Below, one piece after another: positions 26,850 to 35,388 of a DNA stretch of 43,035 nt (position 1 is its first letter; the number at the start of each line of letters is the position of its first letter). Source of the DNA: Cupriavidus basilensis OR16 (GTDB taxonomy: Bacteria > Pseudomonadota > Gammaproteobacteria > Burkholderiales > Burkholderiaceae); NCBI RefSeq assembly GCF_000243095.1, contig NZ_AHJE01000024.1, forward strand, positions 1 to 43,035. Direction: 5' to 3'. The position numbers and the translations under genes are program-made. Under the pieces are notes generated by a model, which saw nothing but the letters and a program-made list of their open reading frames with translations, was not told where the DNA came from and searched no databases.

Positions 26850-28159
26850 GCTGCGTCGCGCTCCTCGATCACAGCCGCGCCTTGCAGGCGCCATGCGCCG
26901 GCAATGATCGCGACGGTCTCGTCACCGTCCAGCAGCGGGCCGCTCATATCCAGCACCATGGTGCAGTCGCCCGCCGGCAGCATCAGGCGAAAGAGCAGGT
27001 CGGTGCGGGTTTCGCTACCCCCGTCGCTACCCCCGTCACCGTCGCACTCGCGCAGCCAGCGGTCGCGCACCTGGGCCCGGTCGTCGGCATGCACGTGAGC
27101 CAGTACGTTGTCGAGATTGCCGAAGGTATCTTCGCGCACACCCAGCGAGCGTTCCACGTCGCCGCTCCAGCGCAGCGTGCCGCTGCGCGGGTCCAGGCAA
27201 TAGACCAGCTGGCCGCTGGCCGCCAGGGCCAGCTTGATATCGTTCTGGCGCTGCGCCGACTGCAGGTGCAGTTGCTCGCGGCTGGTCCGCAGCGTGCTGA
27301 TCAGCAGCGTCAGCAGGGCGGCCACGGCCAGGTAGAGCTGCGCCTCGAGCAGCGAGCGGCCATGGTGGGCCGCGCTCTCGGCAAACGGGCCGTCGCCCTG
27401 GCCGGTATTGACCAGCACGAACAGCGCCAGGATCGCGACCGCCACCGAGCCGCCCCGGCCGCCCCACAGCAGCGTCACCACCGCGGCGAAGAACAGCGGG
27501 ATATAGGTCAGCGCAAACACCACGCCCCTGGGCAGCGGGCCCAGGCTCTTGTTATCGAAGATAAAGAAGGTGGTCAGCACCAATGCGGCAAACGCGCCCA
27601 GGCCGAACAGGAAATCGCCGCCGCTCATGCCACCCGAGCGCATGGCGCGAAAGCGCGACCAGCCCGCCAGCACCGGCGTGACGATCAGCACGCCCACCAG
27701 GTCGGCCGACGCCCAGATGCGCGCGGTGCGCCAGAACGGTACGTCCTGCATGATAGTGAACCAGCCCGCGCCCACCGCGGCGCTGGCAGCGCTGCTGACC
27801 ACCCCGGCGATCAGCAAGCCGCGCACGAAGGCCAGCCCCTCCAGCGAGAAGTGCGTGCGTCGGACCAACGCCACCGCTACTGCCGCAAAGCCGATCTCGT
27901 CGAGCGAGAACAGCATCAGACGCAGCGTGTCGCGCCCCTCCACCCATCCCAGCAGCATCTGCGCGGCGAAGAACGCCAGCCCTACCGGCAGCCAGCGGGG
28001 CATCGGCGTGAGCATGAACGCGGCCACGGTCACGCCGGCCGGCAGCCAGATATAGCCGGTGGCGGAGAACGGGCCGTTCAGCTTGTGCGAGATGTAGCCG
28101 GAGCAGAAGTACAGCGCTGCCCACAGGATCAGGGCTACGGCTCGGTTGGTTGGTTTCAC
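26846..28159 (-). CDS. MASE1-domain membrane sensor with C-terminal PAS domain and no output domain
   Basis: A 437-residue protein. About eight hydrophobic segments form a MASE1 sensory domain (residues 1-290; for example ALILWAALYFCSGYISHKL and TGYIWLPAGVTVAAFML). A short linker leads to a PAS fold (about 305-425) with LALAASGQLVYCLDPRSGTLRWSGDVERSLG. MASE1 proteins normally end in GGDEF, EAL or histidine-kinase domains; none is present here. The GTG at 28159 follows AAGGAAA. The gene is translationally coupled to the hydrolase/SnoaL gene, so signalling may pass to that partner. Truncation of a larger sensor is the alternative. Confidence 0.8.
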   Translation of the reverse strand: MKPTNRAVALILWAALYFCSGYISHKLNGPFSATGYIWLPAGVTVAAFMLTPMPRWLPVGLAFFAAQMLLGWVEGRDTLRLMLFSLDEIGFAAVAVALVRRTHFSLEGLAFVRGLLIAGVVSSAASAAVGAGWFTIMQDVPFWRTARIWASADLVGVLIVTPVLAGWSRFRAMRSGGMSGGDFLFGLGAFAALVLTTFFIFDNKSLGPLPRGVVFALTYIPLFFAAVVTLLWGGRGGSVAVAILALFVLVNTGQGDGPFAESAAHHGRSLLEAQLYLAVAALLTLLISTLRTSREQLHLQSAQRQNDIKLALAASGQLVYCLDPRSGTLRWSGDVERSLGVREDTFGNLDNVLAHVHADDRAQVRDRWLRECDGDGGSDGGSETRTDLLFRLMLPAGDCTMVLDMSGPLLDGDETVAIIAGAWRLQGAAVIEERDAA

Positions 28160-28435
28160 GTTGGCTTTCCTTGGCTGATGCCCGGGCACGGATGCGGGGC
28201 CGGCGCGCGGTGGCCAGCCACTATCTGAACGCGCCAGACGGGCGCGCGGCTGACGCAATGGCGCTGCCGGGCAAGGGCATCATAAGCCTGCACAGGGATT
28301 TCTAGCATGGCGCCATGTAATAAATTCGTCACAATAACGGGTGTTCGCGGATGTCCAGTGACGGGTCCGGGCAGGACTCGCCCCGGCGGATGCCGGCAAG
28401 GCAAGGCCGCAATATAAACGAGGAGAAAAGACCTG

Positions 28436-29428
28436 ATGGCGAAGTACACATTAAATAATCGATTCCTGCACGCGCTGCTGGCCTGCGCCGGCCTGCCGCT
28501 GGCACTGGGCGCGGCCCCTGCCGGCGCCGCCTGGCCGGAAAAACCGATCCGCCTGGTGGTGGGCTTTCCGCCCGGCGGCCCGGTCGACACGCACGCCCGT
28601 ATCCTGGCCGAAAAGCTGCAGCCTATCCTGGGCCAGTCGGTGGTGCTGGACTATAAGGCCGGTGCGGCCGGCAATATCGGCTCGGACGCCGTGGCCAAGG
28701 CCGCGCCGGACGGTTACACGCTGTTGCTGGCCAATACCGGCCAGATGGCCATCAATGGCTCGCTTTATCCCAAGCTGCCGTATGCGATGCCGCGGGATTT
28801 TGCGCCGGTAGCCCGCACCGCGCTGATTCCGCTGGTGATGGTGGTCAATAACAATGTGCCGGCCCGCAACCTCAAGGAATTCATTGGCTATGCGCGCGCC
28901 AATCCCGGCAAGCTGAATTTTGCCTCGGGCGGCAACGGCGGCATCTCCCACCTGATGCCGGAGATGTTCAAGCAGGCCAGCGGCACGTTCATCGTCCATA
29001 TTCCGTACAAGGGCAGCGCCCCGGCGCTGACCGACGTGATGGGCGGCCAAGCGCAGATGATGGCCGACTCGATCCCGCTGTTCACGCAATACATCAAGGC
29101 CGGCAAAGTGCGTGCACTGGCGGTCACCTCCAAGCACCGCTCGCCGGCCCTGCCTGACGTGCCGACCATGGAAGAGGCCGGGCTGAAGAACTTCGAGGTG
29201 GTCGGCTTCTACGGCATGCTGGCGCCCGCGGGCACACCCAAGGAGGTGGTGGCCAAGCTATCCGGCGCGCTGCAGACCGTGCTGGGCGAAGCCGATACCC
29301 GCGCCAAGCTGGAGCAGCAGGGCGCCGAATCAGCCTGGCAAGGCCCGGAGGCCTTCGGCCAGACCATTGCCACCGAGAACAAGCGCTGGGCACAGGTGAT
29401 CAAGGCTTCGGGCGCGAAGATCGACTAA
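28436..29428 (+). CDS. Bug/TctC family tripartite tricarboxylate-type periplasmic solute-binding protein
   Basis: A 330-residue receptor with signal peptide FLHALLACAGLPLALGAAPAGAA. The mature start [44 protein letters not shown] and FIVHIPYKGSAPALTDVMGGQAQMM are Bug signatures. ATG 28436 follows GAGGAGAAAAG. It is divergent from the MASE1 gene and converges on the CoA-transferase gene, so it could supply the acid substrate handled there; this is inference. No TctAB genes are adjacent. Confidence 0.9.
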   Translation: MAKYTLNNRFLHALLACAGLPLALGAAPAGAAWPEKPIRLVVGFPPGGPVDTHARILAEKLQPILGQSVVLDYKAGAAGNIGSDAVAKAAPDGYTLLLANTGQMAINGSLYPKLPYAMPRDFAPVARTALIPLVMVVNNNVPARNLKEFIGYARANPGKLNFASGGNGGISHLMPEMFKQASGTFIVHIPYKGSAPALTDVMGGQAQMMADSIPLFTQYIKAGKVRALAVTSKHRSPALPDVPTMEEAGLKNFEVVGFYGMLAPAGTPKEVVAKLSGALQTVLGEADTRAKLEQQGAESAWQGPEAFGQTIATENKRWAQVIKASGAKID

Positions 29429-29461
29429 GCCGTCCACGCCGGGGCGGGCAGCCTGCGTGGC

Positions 29462-30904
29462 TTACCACTGCGCCAGCGCGGTTCCCAGCTTGCCGGCCGG
29501 GCGCTCCCAGTGCATTGGCGCGCCGTGCACCGTGGCGGGCGGCTTGATCCGGTGTGCCGGGCCCCATGCGGTGTCCTCGGCGACGGCGGCCAGGTCGGCG
29601 GCCGTTTCGGGGGCTGCTTCGGGGGCTGTTTCGGGGGCCAGCATTGACGCGCCGTCTTGCGGGGCCGCGCCCGCCACCAGGAGATGCGCCGTGCGCGCCA
29701 GCGAGGCCCGCACGGCGCAGCCGGCACCGGTAGCCAGGCGCTGCGCCAGCCCGCGGATGGCCGCTGTTGCCATCAGGTAGCCGGTGGCGTGGTCGATGGC
29801 CTGCACGGGCAGCGGCTTGGGACGGTCCAGACCTGCGGCGCGCCCGCCCGCATCGGCAATGCCGGTGCTCATCTGGACCAGGCTGTCGAAGCCGCGCCGG
29901 CCCTTCCAAGGCCCGCTCCACCCATAGGCATCGAGCGACACATCCACCAGCGCGGGATTGATCTCGCGGCGCCGCCGCGTGTCCAGCCCAAGCCGCGCCA
30001 GGGCTTCGGGACGGTAGCCGTGCACCATCACGTCGGCCTGGCTCAGCAGCCGTTCCAGCACCTGCCGGTCCGCCGCGCTTTTCAGGTCGAGCCGGGCGCA
30101 GCGCTTGCCGAGCGCCACTTCCGGCACGACACCCGGCTCTTCCCAGCCGGGCGGGTCGATACGGAGTACGTCGGCGCCGAACCCTGCCAGCAAGCGGGTG
30201 GCCACCGGGCCGGCCAGGATCCGGGTCAGGTCCAGCACGCGGATGCCGCGCAGCGGGCGATCCGGGGCGATGGCCCAGGCCGGCCGCGGCCCGCCAGCGG
30301 TGGCCGTCCAGTGCAATAGCGGTTCGCTGGTGACGGCGATGCCCTGCGGATGGGCAGCCCATTCGGCCACGGTGCGCATCGCCGCCGAGCAGCCGCCGCT
30401 TTCCACGATGGCCGCCTCCAGCGCACTGGCTTCCCATCCGGACACGGCCCGGGCCACGGCGGCCTGGTCCGCCCGCGCCGCCACGCCAAGCACGGCGAGG
30501 GCAGCGTCGCGGTGATGCGGGGCGTTGGTATGGAGCCGGATCCAGTTGTCCTTGGCCCGGTAGTCGCCGGCCACCGCATCCCATTGCGGTGGCAATGCCC
30601 AGCCATGCGGCCGCAGCGAAGTGCCGAACCATAGCGAGGCCAGGCGCCGGTCCACCTCGACATGCGGCGCTTGCCCACTGGCCTGGTGGATCAGCTCGGC
30701 AACGGCCAGGCCAGTGGCGCCGATGACGGCGGTGGCCAGGCCGGTGACGGGGAATGCCGAGGGCAAGTCACCCGTGCCGGTCACCGCGATACGCTCCAGC
30801 CACGTGGCGTCGCCATGCACGCTACGCCAGATCTGGCCAAGGAAGCTGGTGGCGGCACCTGCAGGGTGCTTGGCTGAGAGCGCTGATTCTCCAGGGGCTG
30901 GCAT
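29462..30904 (-). CDS. CaiB/BaiF (family III) CoA-transferase with rearranged domain order
   Basis: A 480-residue protein. The usual CaiB/BaiF N-terminus RPLRGIRVLDLTRILAGPVATRLLAGFGADVLRID does not begin until residue 217, and the conserved catalytic-aspartate region RRGFDSLVQMSTGI is at about 337-350 (D340). Residues 80-140 instead contain VEVDRRLASLWF and DYRAKDNWIRLHTNAPHHRDAALAVLGV, which look like the small-domain segments normally found after the first half. The order appears permuted or partly duplicated. ATG 30904 follows CGGAGACC. The three 12-bp repeats at 29604-29639 encode an Ala-Pro-Glu-Thr/Ala stretch near the C-terminus. It is divergent from the HTH-citrate synthase gene. Confidence 0.78.
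   Translation of the reverse strand: MPAPGESALSAKHPAGAATSFLGQIWRSVHGDATWLERIAVTGTGDLPSAFPVTGLATAVIGATGLAVAELIHQASGQAPHVEVDRRLASLWFGTSLRPHGWALPPQWDAVAGDYRAKDNWIRLHTNAPHHRDAALAVLGVAARADQAAVARAVSGWEASALEAAIVESGGCSAAMRTVAEWAAHPQGIAVTSEPLLHWTATAGGPRPAWAIAPDRPLRGIRVLDLTRILAGPVATRLLAGFGADVLRIDPPGWEEPGVVPEVALGKRCARLDLKSAADRQVLERLLSQADVMVHGYRPEALARLGLDTRRRREINPALVDVSLDAYGWSGPWKGRRGFDSLVQMSTGIADAGGRAAGLDRPKPLPVQAIDHATGYLMATAAIRGLAQRLATGAGCAVRASLARTAHLLVAGAAPQDGASMLAPETAPEAAPETAADLAAVAEDTAWGPAHRIKPPATVHGAPMHWERPAGKLGTALAQW
29604..29639 (-). repeat. Three 12-bp repeats within the CoA-transferase gene
   Basis: Near-identical units (gtttcgggggct type, one base differs between copies) encode the APETAPEAAPETA linker of the CoA-transferase. 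Frame is preserved by unit changes. Confidence 0.85.
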
Positions 30905-30971
30905 GGCGTGGTCTCCGTGATGGGTGGGTCAAGGCTGAGTGCTTTGCAGCATAGGCTCCTTGTTTTAATAG

Positions 30972-30994
30972 TCAATATTGATTAACTTAATCAA
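30972..30994. promoter_or_regulatory. Overlapping palindromes TCAATATTGA and TTGATTAACTTAATCAA between CoA-transferase and HTH-citrate synthase
   Basis: A perfect 10-bp palindrome (30972-30981) overlaps a 17-bp palindrome with one central base (30978-30994), and AATAG/CTATT half-sites flank both. This AT-rich island stands out from the GC-rich surroundings and lies in the 142-bp divergent spacer. It is a strong candidate operator controlling both genes; the N-terminal HTH of the citrate synthase-like protein is a possible binder. Confidence 0.6.
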
Positions 30995-31046
30995 TCTATT
31001 GCTGATTCTCCCGCTTCGTTCGCTTCGTTCGTCCAAGCCCAAGCCC

Positions 31047-32225
31047 ATGCCCCGTTACCTGACTTCCGCCGAAGCCGCCGCCCAGCTCGGCGTGTCCCGC
31101 CAGACGCTCTATGCCTATGTCAGCCGGGGCTTGCTGCACGCGCACGACGGCGAAACGCACCGCGAAAGCCGCTATCTCGCGGACGACGTAGCGCGCCTGG
31201 CCGGGCAGCGCACGCGCGGGCGCAAGCCTCGCGAGGTGGCCAAGGCCACGTTGAGCTGGGGGTTGCCGGTGCTGGAATCGGGGATCACCTTGATCGAGGA
31301 CGGGCGGCTTTATTACCGGGGCGCCGATGCCGTGGCGCTGGCTGCGTCGAACACGGTCGAAGCGGTGGCCGCATTGCTGTGGCAGTGCTCGCCAGACGCT
31401 GCGTTTGGCGCCGCGCCGCCTGTGCCGGCGCAGCTTGCGGCGATGCAGGCAGCCTTGGCCGGGCGCCGCAGCGAGGAGACGCTGCTGCCGCTGTTTACCA
31501 TCGCCAGCGAAGACGACCCCACGGCGCAGTGGCAAAGGTCACCGGAACGCCTTGCCGAGGGCTGTGGCGTGCTGGTGCGCCTGCTGGCCGCCTGCCTGCT
31601 TGGCACGTCGCCCGCCAGTGCCCCGGTCCATGCGCAATGCGCCAATGCCTGGCAAGTGGATGAGGAAGGCGCGGACCTGATCCGCATGGCGCTGGTGCTC
31701 TGCGCGGACCATGAGCTGAACGCGTCGAGCTTTACCGCCCGCTGCGTGGCATCCACCGGCGCCAGCCTGCGCGCGTCCGTGGTCGGCGGACTGGCCGCGC
31801 TGACTGGTGGGCTGCATGGCGGGGCCACAGCGCGCGTGGAGGCACTCTGGGATGCGCTGGGCGACGCCCCGCCGGCGTCGAAGCTGCGCGAGCGGCTGGC
31901 CCGCGGCGAAGACCTCCCCGGGTTCGGCCATCATCTCTACCCCGCCGGCGATATCCGCGCCAGCGGCCTGCTGGCACGGATACTCCCGCATCACCCGCAA
32001 TGGCAAGCGTTCATCGACGACGCTTTCGCGCTGGCGGGGCAGCGGCCGTCGATTGATTTCGCACTGGTGGCGCTGCGCCGGCATCTGCGGCTCCCACCCG
32101 GCGCGGCCTTCGGCATGTTCGCGCTTGGCCGCGCCATCGGCTGGATCGCGCACGGGCTGGAGCAGCGTGCCAATGCCGAACTGATCCGCCCGCGTGCCGC
32201 GTACATTGGCCCGCGCCCCGGCTAG
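31047..32225 (+). CDS. Citrate synthase family protein with N-terminal helix-turn-helix domain
   Basis: A 392-residue fusion. Residues 4-55 (YLTSAEAAAQLGVSRQTLYAYVSRGLLHAHDGETHRESRYLADDVARLA) form a MerR/excisionase-type winged HTH. The rest is a citrate synthase fold in which the catalytic trio can be placed: H222 in CADHELNASSF, H257 in LTGGLHGGA and D302 in PGFGHHLYPAGDIRA. The enzyme domain may therefore be active on an acyl-CoA and oxaloacetate or another 2-oxoacid. ATG 31047 was chosen because it starts the HTH; an in-frame ATG at 30978 would lie in the palindrome region. Divergent partner: CoA-transferase. Confidence 0.8.
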   Translation: MPRYLTSAEAAAQLGVSRQTLYAYVSRGLLHAHDGETHRESRYLADDVARLAGQRTRGRKPREVAKATLSWGLPVLESGITLIEDGRLYYRGADAVALAASNTVEAVAALLWQCSPDAAFGAAPPVPAQLAAMQAALAGRRSEETLLPLFTIASEDDPTAQWQRSPERLAEGCGVLVRLLAACLLGTSPASAPVHAQCANAWQVDEEGADLIRMALVLCADHELNASSFTARCVASTGASLRASVVGGLAALTGGLHGGATARVEALWDALGDAPPASKLRERLARGEDLPGFGHHLYPAGDIRASGLLARILPHHPQWQAFIDDAFALAGQRPSIDFALVALRRHLRLPPGAAFGMFALGRAIGWIAHGLEQRANAELIRPRAAYIGPRPG

Positions 32226-32298
32226 CTTGGAACAAGCCGCGGTTTAAGCGGTAATGGCTTGCGCATTGGATTTATCGTCCGGATTATTCCTCTTTCCT

Positions 32299-33735
32299 TT
32301 ACGCCGCGCGCTGCTGCAGGCGCCGCACCGCGTCGCGCGCGGCAGCGCCAAGTTCGGCAAGGTCCAGGCCCGGAATCGCGTCATGTTCCACGACGACGCG
32401 CCCGCCGACCAGCAGTGCGCGCAGTGCCGGCCGCCCGCCGCTGGCCACGGGGGCAATGGCCGGATCGTGCAGGCCAAAGCAGCGCGGGTCGTCGAGCCGG
32501 TAGATGGCGAGGTCGGCCGCCTTGCCCGGCTGCAGCGTGCCAACTGCATCCAGGCCGAGTACCGCCGCGCCGCCCGCCGTGCCCCAGCGCACTACGTCTT
32601 CCACGCGCGCGGCGTCGGCGCCGCCTTCCTGGTCGCCACCCTCGGCGCGCGGCCGGGCGCCATGGCCTCGCCGCGCGCGCTGCAGCAGCCACGCCGCATG
32701 CGCCTCGGAAATCATGTCGGCCGCCTCGTTGGAAGCGGCGCCGTCCACGCCGATCGACACCGGCACGCCGGCGGCCTCCAGCGCCGGGATATCCGCGATG
32801 CCGCTGCCCAGCCTGCCGTTGCTCTGCGGGCAGTGCGCGATACCCGTGCCGGTCGCGCCGAGCTGGCGGATTTCGTCCGCGTCCAGTTTCACCAGGTGGG
32901 CGAACCACACGTCGGAGCCCAGCCATTCATGTTCGCCGCAGAAGGCCACCGGTGTCGTCTGGTACTTCTCGCGCGCGGCATTCTGGTATTCCACCGTCTC
33001 GGATAAATGGCTGTGCAGCCGGATGCCGAGACGGCGCGCGGTGCGCGCGCTGGTGCGCAACTCCTCGGGCGACATCGAATAGAGCGGCGTGGTGGGCGCC
33101 ATCACCACGCGCCGCATGGCGTCGGGCGCGGGCTGGTGGTAGCGCGCGGTAAGCCGTTCGCAATCGCCCAGGAACTGGTCGAGCGTTTCGGGGCGCAGCG
33201 CCTGCGGCAGGTCGCTCTCCAGCTGGCGCGTGCGGGTGGCGCCGCCACGGCACAGCACAAAGCGCAGCCCCAGCGCCTCGGCTTGCTCGAACAGGATGGC
33301 CGAGCTGTCGTAGGGCATGCCGGGATAGTAGAGATAGTTGTGGTCCGCCACCGTGGCGCAGCCGCTGCGCGCCAGTTCGATCAGGCCGATGCGGGCGGCA
33401 AGCCGGAAGGTGGCTTCGTCAAAGGCGGCGCGGAATCGGTACGGCGTGGCCCCGAGCCACGGCGTGAGCGTCAGGTCCAGCCCAGGCGGGTCGCCCTTGA
33501 GCAGCGACTGGAACAGGTGATGATGGGTGTTGACCCAGGCCGGGTAGATCACGCAGTCGGTGGCATCGATGACTTGCTCGCCAGGACGCGGCGCGAGCTT
33601 GCCGATGGCCTCGATGGTGCTGCCGGCCACGCGCAGGTCCGGCCCGGCATGGCGCTCGCCCCGACCCTTACCGTTACCATCAAGGCCGGTCAGGATGGCG
33701 GTGGCATGACGGATCAGGATGGTGCTTGTCGTCAT
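32299..33735 (-). CDS. Amidohydrolase family deaminase (8-oxoguanine deaminase / AtzB-TrzN-like)
   Basis: A 478-residue amidohydrolase. The metal-binding HxH is in YPAWVNTHHHLFQSLLKG (H71, H73), further metal ligands are in LGIRLHSHLSETVEYQ and SIGVDGAASNEAADM, and GKAADLAIYRLDDPR is the C-terminal beta-sandwich return. NTHHHLFQ and the VDGxASN motif are typical of the 8-oxoguanine deaminase/hydroxyatrazine hydrolase group, which removes amino or other groups from N-heterocycles. ATG 33735 overlaps the stop of the ABC permease gene as ATGA. It is the last gene of an ABC/Rieske operon, so the substrate is probably an imported N-heterocycle. Confidence 0.85.
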   Translation of the reverse strand: MTTSTILIRHATAILTGLDGNGKGRGERHAGPDLRVAGSTIEAIGKLAPRPGEQVIDATDCVIYPAWVNTHHHLFQSLLKGDPPGLDLTLTPWLGATPYRFRAAFDEATFRLAARIGLIELARSGCATVADHNYLYYPGMPYDSSAILFEQAEALGLRFVLCRGGATRTRQLESDLPQALRPETLDQFLGDCERLTARYHQPAPDAMRRVVMAPTTPLYSMSPEELRTSARTARRLGIRLHSHLSETVEYQNAAREKYQTTPVAFCGEHEWLGSDVWFAHLVKLDADEIRQLGATGTGIAHCPQSNGRLGSGIADIPALEAAGVPVSIGVDGAASNEAADMISEAHAAWLLQRARRGHGARPRAEGGDQEGGADAARVEDVVRWGTAGGAAVLGLDAVGTLQPGKAADLAIYRLDDPRCFGLHDPAIAPVASGGRPALRALLVGGRVVVEHDAIPGLDLAELGAAARDAVRRLQQRAA

Positions 33736-34526
33736 GCGAGCTCGCTCTCGTGCCAGTGGGACAGCGCCATGCGCGAGACCACCACCATGGCGCCGAACAA
33801 CGCGACGCCGGTCAGCGTGATCAGGAACAGCGCGGCGAACAGGCGCGGGATATTGAGGGCGAAGCCCGCCTGCAGGATCTGGTAAGCCAGCCCCGCACCC
33901 GTGCCGCCGGTGCCCGCCACGAACTCCGCCACCACCGCGCCGATCAGCGCCAGGCCGCAGGAGATGCGTAGGCCACCGAAGAAATAGGGTAGCGCGCTCG
34001 GAATGCGCAGGCGGCGCAAGGTATCCCAGCGGCTCGCGCGGTTGATGCGGAACAGGTTGAGCAGGCCGGGGTTGACGCTGCGCAGGCCCAGCACCGTGTT
34101 GGAGATGATCGGGAACACGGCCACCATGGTGGCGCAAATCACTAGCGCCAGCGTCGGCTGCTTGACCCAGATGATGATCAGCGGCGCGATCGCCACCACC
34201 GGGGTTACCTGGAGCAGGATCGCGTAGGGAAACAGGCTGGCCTCGATCAGCCGGCTCTGCACGAAGAGGAACGCCGAGGCGGTGCCGACCACCACGGCCA
34301 GCGCGAAGGCCAGCATGGTGATGCGCAGCGTCACCCATAGCGAGCCGGACAGCAGGCTCCAGTCTTCCACCAGTGCGTGGCCGATGGCGGTGGGCGTGGG
34401 CACCAGGTACGCGGGGACGCAGAGCGCGGTGCAGATCGCCTGCCAGGCCAGCAACAGCAGCACGCCGACGGCAAGCGGGGCAGCCACGCGCTGTACGGCG
34501 GGGCGCGACAGTAGCGGGGGATTCAT
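33732..34526 (-). CDS. ABC transporter permease (NitT/TauT/SsuC family)
   Basis: A 264-residue inner-membrane permease with about six membrane segments. The EAA-like cytoplasmic loop is NPGLLNLFRINRASRWDTLRRLRIPSALPYFFGGLRIS, and EFVAGTGGTGAGLAYQILQAG matches the SsuC/TauC C-terminal region. It should work with the adjacent ATPase (42 bp upstream on the transcript) and the NMT1-like receptor. The downstream amidohydrolase is translationally coupled. Confidence 0.88.
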   Translation of the reverse strand: MNPPLLSRPAVQRVAAPLAVGVLLLLAWQAICTALCVPAYLVPTPTAIGHALVEDWSLLSGSLWVTLRITMLAFALAVVVGTASAFLFVQSRLIEASLFPYAILLQVTPVVAIAPLIIIWVKQPTLALVICATMVAVFPIISNTVLGLRSVNPGLLNLFRINRASRWDTLRRLRIPSALPYFFGGLRISCGLALIGAVVAEFVAGTGGTGAGLAYQILQAGFALNIPRLFAALFLITLTGVALFGAMVVVSRMALSHWHESELA

Positions 34527-34568
34527 GGGGATTCCTTGTTGTCCGTGGGACCGATGCGGTTGGCGGGT

Positions 34569-35306
34569 TCAGTGCTCGCTAGGGTCGACGCCGGTGTTGG
34601 CCTGCGTCAGCAGCGCCGACAACTGCGCGCAGTACTGCATGAAGGCGGGCGATACACGGAAGGCTTCATCGCGGACTTCCGGGCCCTCGATGGCCACGTC
34701 GGCGATCACGCGGCCCGGCCGCGCCGCCATCACCACCACGCGGCTCGACAGGTAGACCGCTTCGTAGATGCTGTGGGTGACGAAGACCACGGTGAGGCCG
34801 CGCTCGGCCCACAGCGCGCGCAGGTCGGCGTCGAGCTTGTTGCGGGTGAACTCGTCGAGCGCGCCGAAAGGCTCGTCCATCAGCAGCAGGTCCGGGTTGG
34901 TCGCCAGCGCCCGCGCGATCGACACGCGCATCTGCATGCCGCCCGACAACTCGCGCGGATAGACCGTGCCAAAGCGGCCCAGCCCCACCAGCGCCAGCGC
35001 GCGCAGCACGCGTTCGTCGGCCTCGGCGCGCGGCATGCGGGCCAGGTCCAGCGGCAGCCGCACGTTCTCGGCCACGCGCGCCCACGGCATCAGCGTGGCT
35101 TCCTGGAACACCATTGCCAGCGTGCGGCCGGCACTGTCCGTTGCGGTGGGGAGGGATGGGTTGCCCCACCAGCGCATATGGCCCGCCGAAGGTGTTTCCA
35201 GGCCGGCAAACAGCTTGAGCAAGGTACTCTTGCCGCAGCCGGACGGACCCAGCAGCGAGACGAACTCGCCGGGCTGGATCGCCAGCCTGACGCGCTCCAG
35301 CGCCAC
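34569..35306 (-). CDS. ABC transporter ATP-binding protein (NitT/TauT/SsuB family), 5' end damaged
   Basis: The 245 residues from GTG 35306 include Walker A GPSGCGKST, Q-loop VFQEATLMPWARV, signature LSGGMQMRVS, Walker B LLLMDEPFGALDE and the H-loop VVFVTHS. The first strand is incomplete: the expected LLFANQVEKTYP is encoded just upstream (about 35317-35352) in a different frame. One extra C in the CCC of TACCCAACGG (about 35312-35316) would join it as KTYPNGTVALERV. No proper start codon remains upstream, because the frame merges with the truncated Rieske gene. Confidence 0.78.
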   Translation of the reverse strand: MALERVRLAIQPGEFVSLLGPSGCGKSTLLKLFAGLETPSAGHMRWWGNPSLPTATDSAGRTLAMVFQEATLMPWARVAENVRLPLDLARMPRAEADERVLRALALVGLGRFGTVYPRELSGGMQMRVSIARALATNPDLLLMDEPFGALDEFTRNKLDADLRALWAERGLTVVFVTHSIYEAVYLSSRVVVMAARPGRVIADVAIEGPEVRDEAFRVSPAFMQYCAQLSALLTQANTGVDPSEH

Positions 35307-35388
35307 GGTGCCGTTGGGTAGGTCTTCTCGACCTGGTTGGCGAACAGCAGCGGCGCGTCGGCGTCGCGCCGGCTGGTGCCGGCCGGGG

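Noticed and set aside
25629..28228. Long plus-strand frames opposite the hydrolase and MASE1 genes
   Set aside because: No motif, signal peptide or ribosome site; they mirror the codon bias of the real minus-strand genes.
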